NCBI RefSeq assembly: GCF_002973535.1 | Contig: NZ_PVEP01000002.1 | Location: 496,001 to 560,000 of the forward strand | Source of the DNA: Albidovulum denitrificans | GTDB taxonomy: Bacteria; Pseudomonadota; Alphaproteobacteria; Rhodobacterales; Rhodobacteraceae | DNA length: 64,000 nt | Direction of reading: 5' to 3' | Shown: positions 61,163 to 64,000 of the stretch, in pieces | Position numbering within the stretch: the stretch's first letter is position 1 | How the letters are laid out: the number at the start of each line of letters is the position of its first letter | Translations under genes and position numbers: made by a program | The notes under the pieces: model-generated | Databases searched by the model: none | The model's input: the letters and a program-made list of their open reading frames with translations, nothing else | Told to the model about the DNA's origin: nothing

Positions 61163-61183
61163 CTCTGTAAGTCATTTACAGAG
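61163..61183. promoter_or_regulatory. Inverted-repeat operator before the Type I operon
   Basis: Perfect 8-bp arms CTCTGTAA and TTACAGAG separated by 5 bp, 9 bp before the first start codon of the operon (61153). The position suggests repressor binding or a 5' leader hairpin. No obvious regulator gene lies nearby. Confidence 0.6.
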
Positions 61184-61461
61184 ATTTAGGTTAGTTTGCC
61201 CCGTGAGTCAATCCTATGAAATGCAGTTTTCGCCCTACAGAGAAAAAGTTCCAGTTTGCTGATTTCATGTGACCGGAGATGGACCCGGCGCCGGCCCAGT
61301 GACGCCTCCGGCCGCGGCGCGCTGTCCCGGTTCAGCTAGACACATCTTCTCTGCTCGGGCTCTGACGCCGGACGAGCGATATACATTAGCGAGCAATGAG
61401 AAGAGATCGGCGTTGCAGTCCAAGCTGTTATTATTATGCGATTTTGCAGGGTAATGAAGAG
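61184..61461. other. Intergenic stretch, no gene seen
   Basis: It is AT-richer than its neighbours, without recognisable frames or RNA motifs. It presumably holds the promoter of the minus-strand restriction operon. Confidence 0.5.
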
Positions 61462-63114
61462 TCAGAGATTGCCAAAAACTCGCTGCTGCATATCCCATTC
61501 CAGGGGCAGCTGCCTTCGCTTGAACCATTCCGATGTGAAGGCAACGGGCTGGCTACCCGCAGCCACCTGATCCAGAATATCTGGGGCGAGGAAGGCGAGA
61601 CTGATCATCTGCTGGATGCGGCTCGAGGTGGTTTTCTCTCGAGTAGCAAGGTCGCCGAAGGAGGCACCGGCTTTGATGGCCGCATACCATTTCTGTGCCG
61701 TCAGGATGTTCTTCGCCAGCACCGGATCGACCTGTGGCACGGCGGCACCAAGGATGATGCGGGCTTCGACACCTCGGCGCTGCATCTGGAATGATGCGGG
61801 AATCCGACGGGCCGCACTGTCGATCCGATCCGGCGCGATGCCGAGCCGGTCCGCCATGACTTTCCGGTCGAGCCGCAAGAGGATGCTACCCTGTGCGAGA
61901 TCGGCGCGGCGTAGCAGCGGAGCCCAGAGGTCGGCGGCACCCTCGGCGTCACAATCACATGCGATCTGTCGAAGCTTCGCTTGTAGATCGGGAACCTCGG
62001 AGGCCGTGATGTCCCGGACCAGATCGGTCACCACAGTGGGTTTGCGCAGGTGATCGCGGAGGACTCGGGCAATGCCGGTCTCAAGATCCCGTGCCGGCAA
62101 CCGCCATGCATCGGCGTGTTTCTCACGCCGGTCGGTGACTAGCCTGCGCGAGATGTAGTAGCGCAGACGCTTTCCGTTTTTCCGAGAATGGCTCGGGGTC
62201 AACCGATCTCCGATCTCATCGAAAAGCTTGCCGACCAGCGGCGAGCGTTCTGCCGCGTTCGGCCGTCCGCGGCTGCGGGCCGCTTCGGCGGCCAGGCGCT
62301 CCTGCAAAGTATCCCACGCTGCGGGGTCGATGATCGCCGGATGCTGCCCGTCGTAGGTCTTATCCCGGTGCCGGATGCGGCCGGCGTAGAGCGGGTTGGT
62401 CAGGATCTGATAGATGTGCCCGCGGCTGAATCGTGTTCCGCCGGTCGAGGTGCCCGTAGCGAACGACCGCAGTCGCGTTCTGTAGCCAAGTTCGTCCGCA
62501 TGTTCGGCGACTGCGCGTACCGAGCCGACATCGTGATAGAGGTCATGGATGTGGCGGACAATTGATGCTTCGGTCTCGTCGATCTTCAGGCTGCGGCCGT
62601 CAGGCTGGTAGCCGAAGGGCACTGTGCCGCCCATCCAGAGCCCCTTCTTCTTCGAGGCGGCGATCTTGTCGCGGATCCGTTCCGCCGTCACCTCGCGCTC
62701 GAACTGCGCGAAGCTGAGGAGCATATTCAGCGTTAGCCGTCCCATGCTAGTGGCGGTGTTGAAGGACTGCGTGACCGAGACGAAGGAGGCGCCGGCTGCA
62801 TCAAGCCGATCGACAATTTTCGCGAAGTCGGAGAGCGAACGGGTCAGCCGGTCGATCTTGTAGACGACAATCTGGTCGACGAGGCCCGCCTCGATATCCG
62901 CGAGCAGGCGCTGGAGCGCTGGCCGCTGCAGGGTCCCTCCGGACAACCCTCCGTCATCGTAGCGGGTCGGGATGAGCACCCAACCCTCCGCCTTCTGGCT
63001 CGTCGCATAGGCAGCGCATGCCTCGTGCTGGGCGTCGAGCGAGTTGAAGTCCTGATCAAGTCCTTCTTCGGAGGATTTCCGGGTGTAGATTGCACAGCGT
63101 ATCCGGCGCGCCAT
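61462..63114 (-). CDS. Large serine recombinase
   Basis: 550 residues starting at MARRIRCAIYTRKSSEEGLDQDFNSLDAQHEAC (63114); an earlier Met (63159) lies in the preceding gene. It has a resolvase catalytic domain with Ser in YTRKSSE, DGGLSGGTLQRP, VYKIDRLTRSL and FAQFEREVTAERIRDKIA. A recombinase domain follows (FGYQPDGRSLKIDETEASIVRHIHDLY; ILTNPLYAGRIRH) and then a long C-terminal region with DNA-contacting helices. No clean Cys4 zinc ribbon is visible. It catalyses site-specific integration or excision through a Ser-DNA intermediate. It has the same module as 9179-9831, here intact. Confidence 0.93.
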   Translation of the reverse strand: MARRIRCAIYTRKSSEEGLDQDFNSLDAQHEACAAYATSQKAEGWVLIPTRYDDGGLSGGTLQRPALQRLLADIEAGLVDQIVVYKIDRLTRSLSDFAKIVDRLDAAGASFVSVTQSFNTATSMGRLTLNMLLSFAQFEREVTAERIRDKIAASKKKGLWMGGTVPFGYQPDGRSLKIDETEASIVRHIHDLYHDVGSVRAVAEHADELGYRTRLRSFATGTSTGGTRFSRGHIYQILTNPLYAGRIRHRDKTYDGQHPAIIDPAAWDTLQERLAAEAARSRGRPNAAERSPLVGKLFDEIGDRLTPSHSRKNGKRLRYYISRRLVTDRREKHADAWRLPARDLETGIARVLRDHLRKPTVVTDLVRDITASEVPDLQAKLRQIACDCDAEGAADLWAPLLRRADLAQGSILLRLDRKVMADRLGIAPDRIDSAARRIPASFQMQRRGVEARIILGAAVPQVDPVLAKNILTAQKWYAAIKAGASFGDLATREKTTSSRIQQMISLAFLAPDILDQVAAGSQPVAFTSEWFKRRQLPLEWDMQQRVFGNL

Positions 63115-63115
63115 C

Positions 63116-63610
63116 TTAAGCTGCCTTTCCTCGCTGAGACGGCTTGGTGGGCTGTGCATCCCGTCCGGCGTCGCCCGTCAGCCCGAAAAACCGTGGGCCC
63201 GACCAGCGGGCACCGGTTATCTTCCTAGCAATGGCGGAGAGCGACACATACCGCTCCCCGCCCATCAAGAACCCGCCGTCGATCACCTCGACGGTCCAAG
63301 TGCGGCCCTGCCATTCTCGGACCAGCTTCGCGCCGGGGGGCAGCTTGGTGCCAACGGACGCCCGAGATGCGGAACCCGCGGCGATGCGGCCTAGGTCCTC
63401 GATCGTTCGGGCCTTGGGCCCCCCGAGCGCCTGACACTGCAGTTCAAAGGCGAGCGCGCGGCGCAAGAACGGTAGCGAGAGGTTCTTTGGGGGAGGTGCC
63501 CCGATCACCTCGCGCCAGAGATCGAGCAGGCCGGCGCGATCTGCGGTTTCGACTGCAGCAAGAGCCTCAGGCAGGTCTCTTGGCGCAACTCGCTGGTCGG
63601 CCGAATTCAT
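63116..63610 (-). CDS. DUF2924 protein (serine recombinase partner)
   Basis: 164 residues with the DUF2924 pattern: LLDLWREVIGAPPPKNLSLPFLRRALAFELQCQALGG, then PGAKLVREWQGRTWTVEVIDGGFLMGGERYVSLSAIARKITGARWSGPRFFGL. It ends 1 bp before the recombinase start and overlaps the DUF3489 stop by 4 bp (ATGA). It is homologous in layout to the copy at 9379-9834. Confidence 0.9.
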   Translation of the reverse strand: MNSADQRVAPRDLPEALAAVETADRAGLLDLWREVIGAPPPKNLSLPFLRRALAFELQCQALGGPKARTIEDLGRIAAGSASRASVGTKLPPGAKLVREWQGRTWTVEVIDGGFLMGGERYVSLSAIARKITGARWSGPRFFGLTGDAGRDAQPTKPSQRGKAA

Positions 63611-63933
63611 TGGCGCGCCTCCGCGTCGTTCCCGGTTTTCGCACGGGCATCGGGCTTGAGCGGGATCCGGTAGATCAACCCGGAGCTGCCGTCAGCCGGC
63701 TTCGCCGTTTCGACCTTGTGGCCCGTCTTGCGCAACCCGGTGATGGCCGCGCGCGTCGTATGGGGCTGCCAGCCGAGTGCTGCGCTGATCGTGGTGATCG
63801 TGCTGCCGTCGTCCTTGTGCAACATTTTTATCAGTCGGGTCTTCTTACTCTCGGCGCGGGCCGAAGGTGTGGTCTTGGCCGGCAGCTTCGTCGCTTTGGT
63901 GGTTTCGGGATTGGTGCTAGGCTTCTTCGTCAT
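63607..63933 (-). CDS. DUF3489 protein
   Basis: About 108 residues from MTKKPSTNPETTKATKLPAK (63933). The Thr/Lys/Pro-rich N-terminal tail is followed by a winged-helix-like core SKKTRLIKMLHKDDGSTITTISAALGWQPHTTRAAITGLRKTGHKVETAKPADGSSGLIYRI. DUF3489 genes regularly precede DUF2924 and serine recombinases, where they may bind DNA at the recombination site. It overlaps the DUF2924 start (ATGA). Confidence 0.85.
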   Translation of the reverse strand: MTKKPSTNPETTKATKLPAKTTPSARAESKKTRLIKMLHKDDGSTITTISAALGWQPHTTRAAITGLRKTGHKVETAKPADGSSGLIYRIPLKPDARAKTGNDAEARQ

Positions 63934-64000
63934 TGTCGGTCTCCTGGTTCGGGCAGGATCCATTCCGGCCCTTCTACCAAGCAGAGCCCGGAATTCCGGG

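Noticed and set aside
61269-61794. Open plus-strand frames after the restriction operon promoter region
   Set aside because: They mostly run antisense to the recombinase 3' end, with no ribosome-binding sites or family features.

Overview
The window is high-GC DNA from an alphaproteobacterium, most likely a member of Rhodobacteraceae. The evidence is a circularly permuted tmRNA gene of the alphaproteobacterial kind, the trgA-trgB-cysK gene order known from Rhodobacter, an SspB-type ClpXP adaptor, a DUF4169/ribbon-helix-helix/fumC block, and codon use rich in G and C at third positions. A conserved chromosomal core (about 21.8-49.5 kb) lies between two accessory regions, and each accessory region abuts a serine tRNA gene.

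Left accessory region (1-21.8 kb). It opens with a metal block: the 3' part of an APC permease, a MerR/CueR-type promoter, a CopA-like Cu P1B-ATPase and a DUF411 protein. Next come phage remnants on the minus strand: overlapping Rz/Rz1-like spanins, a frameshifted M15 endolysin with a membrane tail, a sigma-like protein and a Com-like zinc finger. A 734-residue protein of unknown function follows. Then comes a small-protein/DUF2924/serine-recombinase module whose recombinase is fused in frame to a deleted Z1-domain protein; this meets a truncated C5 cytosine methyltransferase head to head and is followed by an intact vsr. From 12976 to 21829 there is a well-bounded genomic island: 20-bp direct repeats, an integrase, AlpA and HTH regulators, a second tyrosine recombinase and a complete Type III restriction-modification pair (mod/res). 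It sits in the 3' end of tRNA-Ser(CGA), and the tRNA's presumed terminator now lies on the far side of the island.

Core (21.8-49.5 kb). Genes include a DUF2059 protein, a membrane hydrolase-like protein coupled to a cytochrome P450, fumC, a phospholipid-methyltransferase-like protein, sspB, chrA, a DUF1194 protein, ssrA, an arylsulfotransferase-like protein, a universal stress protein, a BCCT transporter, two divergent PLP enzymes sharing a palindromic operator, a photolyase, a cyclopropane fatty-acid synthase, trgA-trgB-cysK, an MscS-family channel, AlaX, a phospholipase D-like protein and tRNA-Ser(GGA).

Right accessory region (49.5-64 kb). A two-gene cargo (DUF3883 nuclease-like protein plus a coiled-coil/repeat protein) lies between two related copies of about 210 bp of tRNA-downstream sequence. 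The second copy begins with a tRNA 3'-end fragment. After it comes a minus-strand, translationally overlapped seven-gene operon: a half-size HsdS, HsdM, a full HsdS, an RNase H-fold-like protein, a Ser/Thr protein kinase, HsdR and a YgjP-type metallopeptidase. This kinase- and nuclease-containing Type I restriction locus is the best candidate for an undescribed system here. The window closes with a DUF3489/DUF2924/large serine recombinase module that parallels the broken one at 9.2-10.5 kb.
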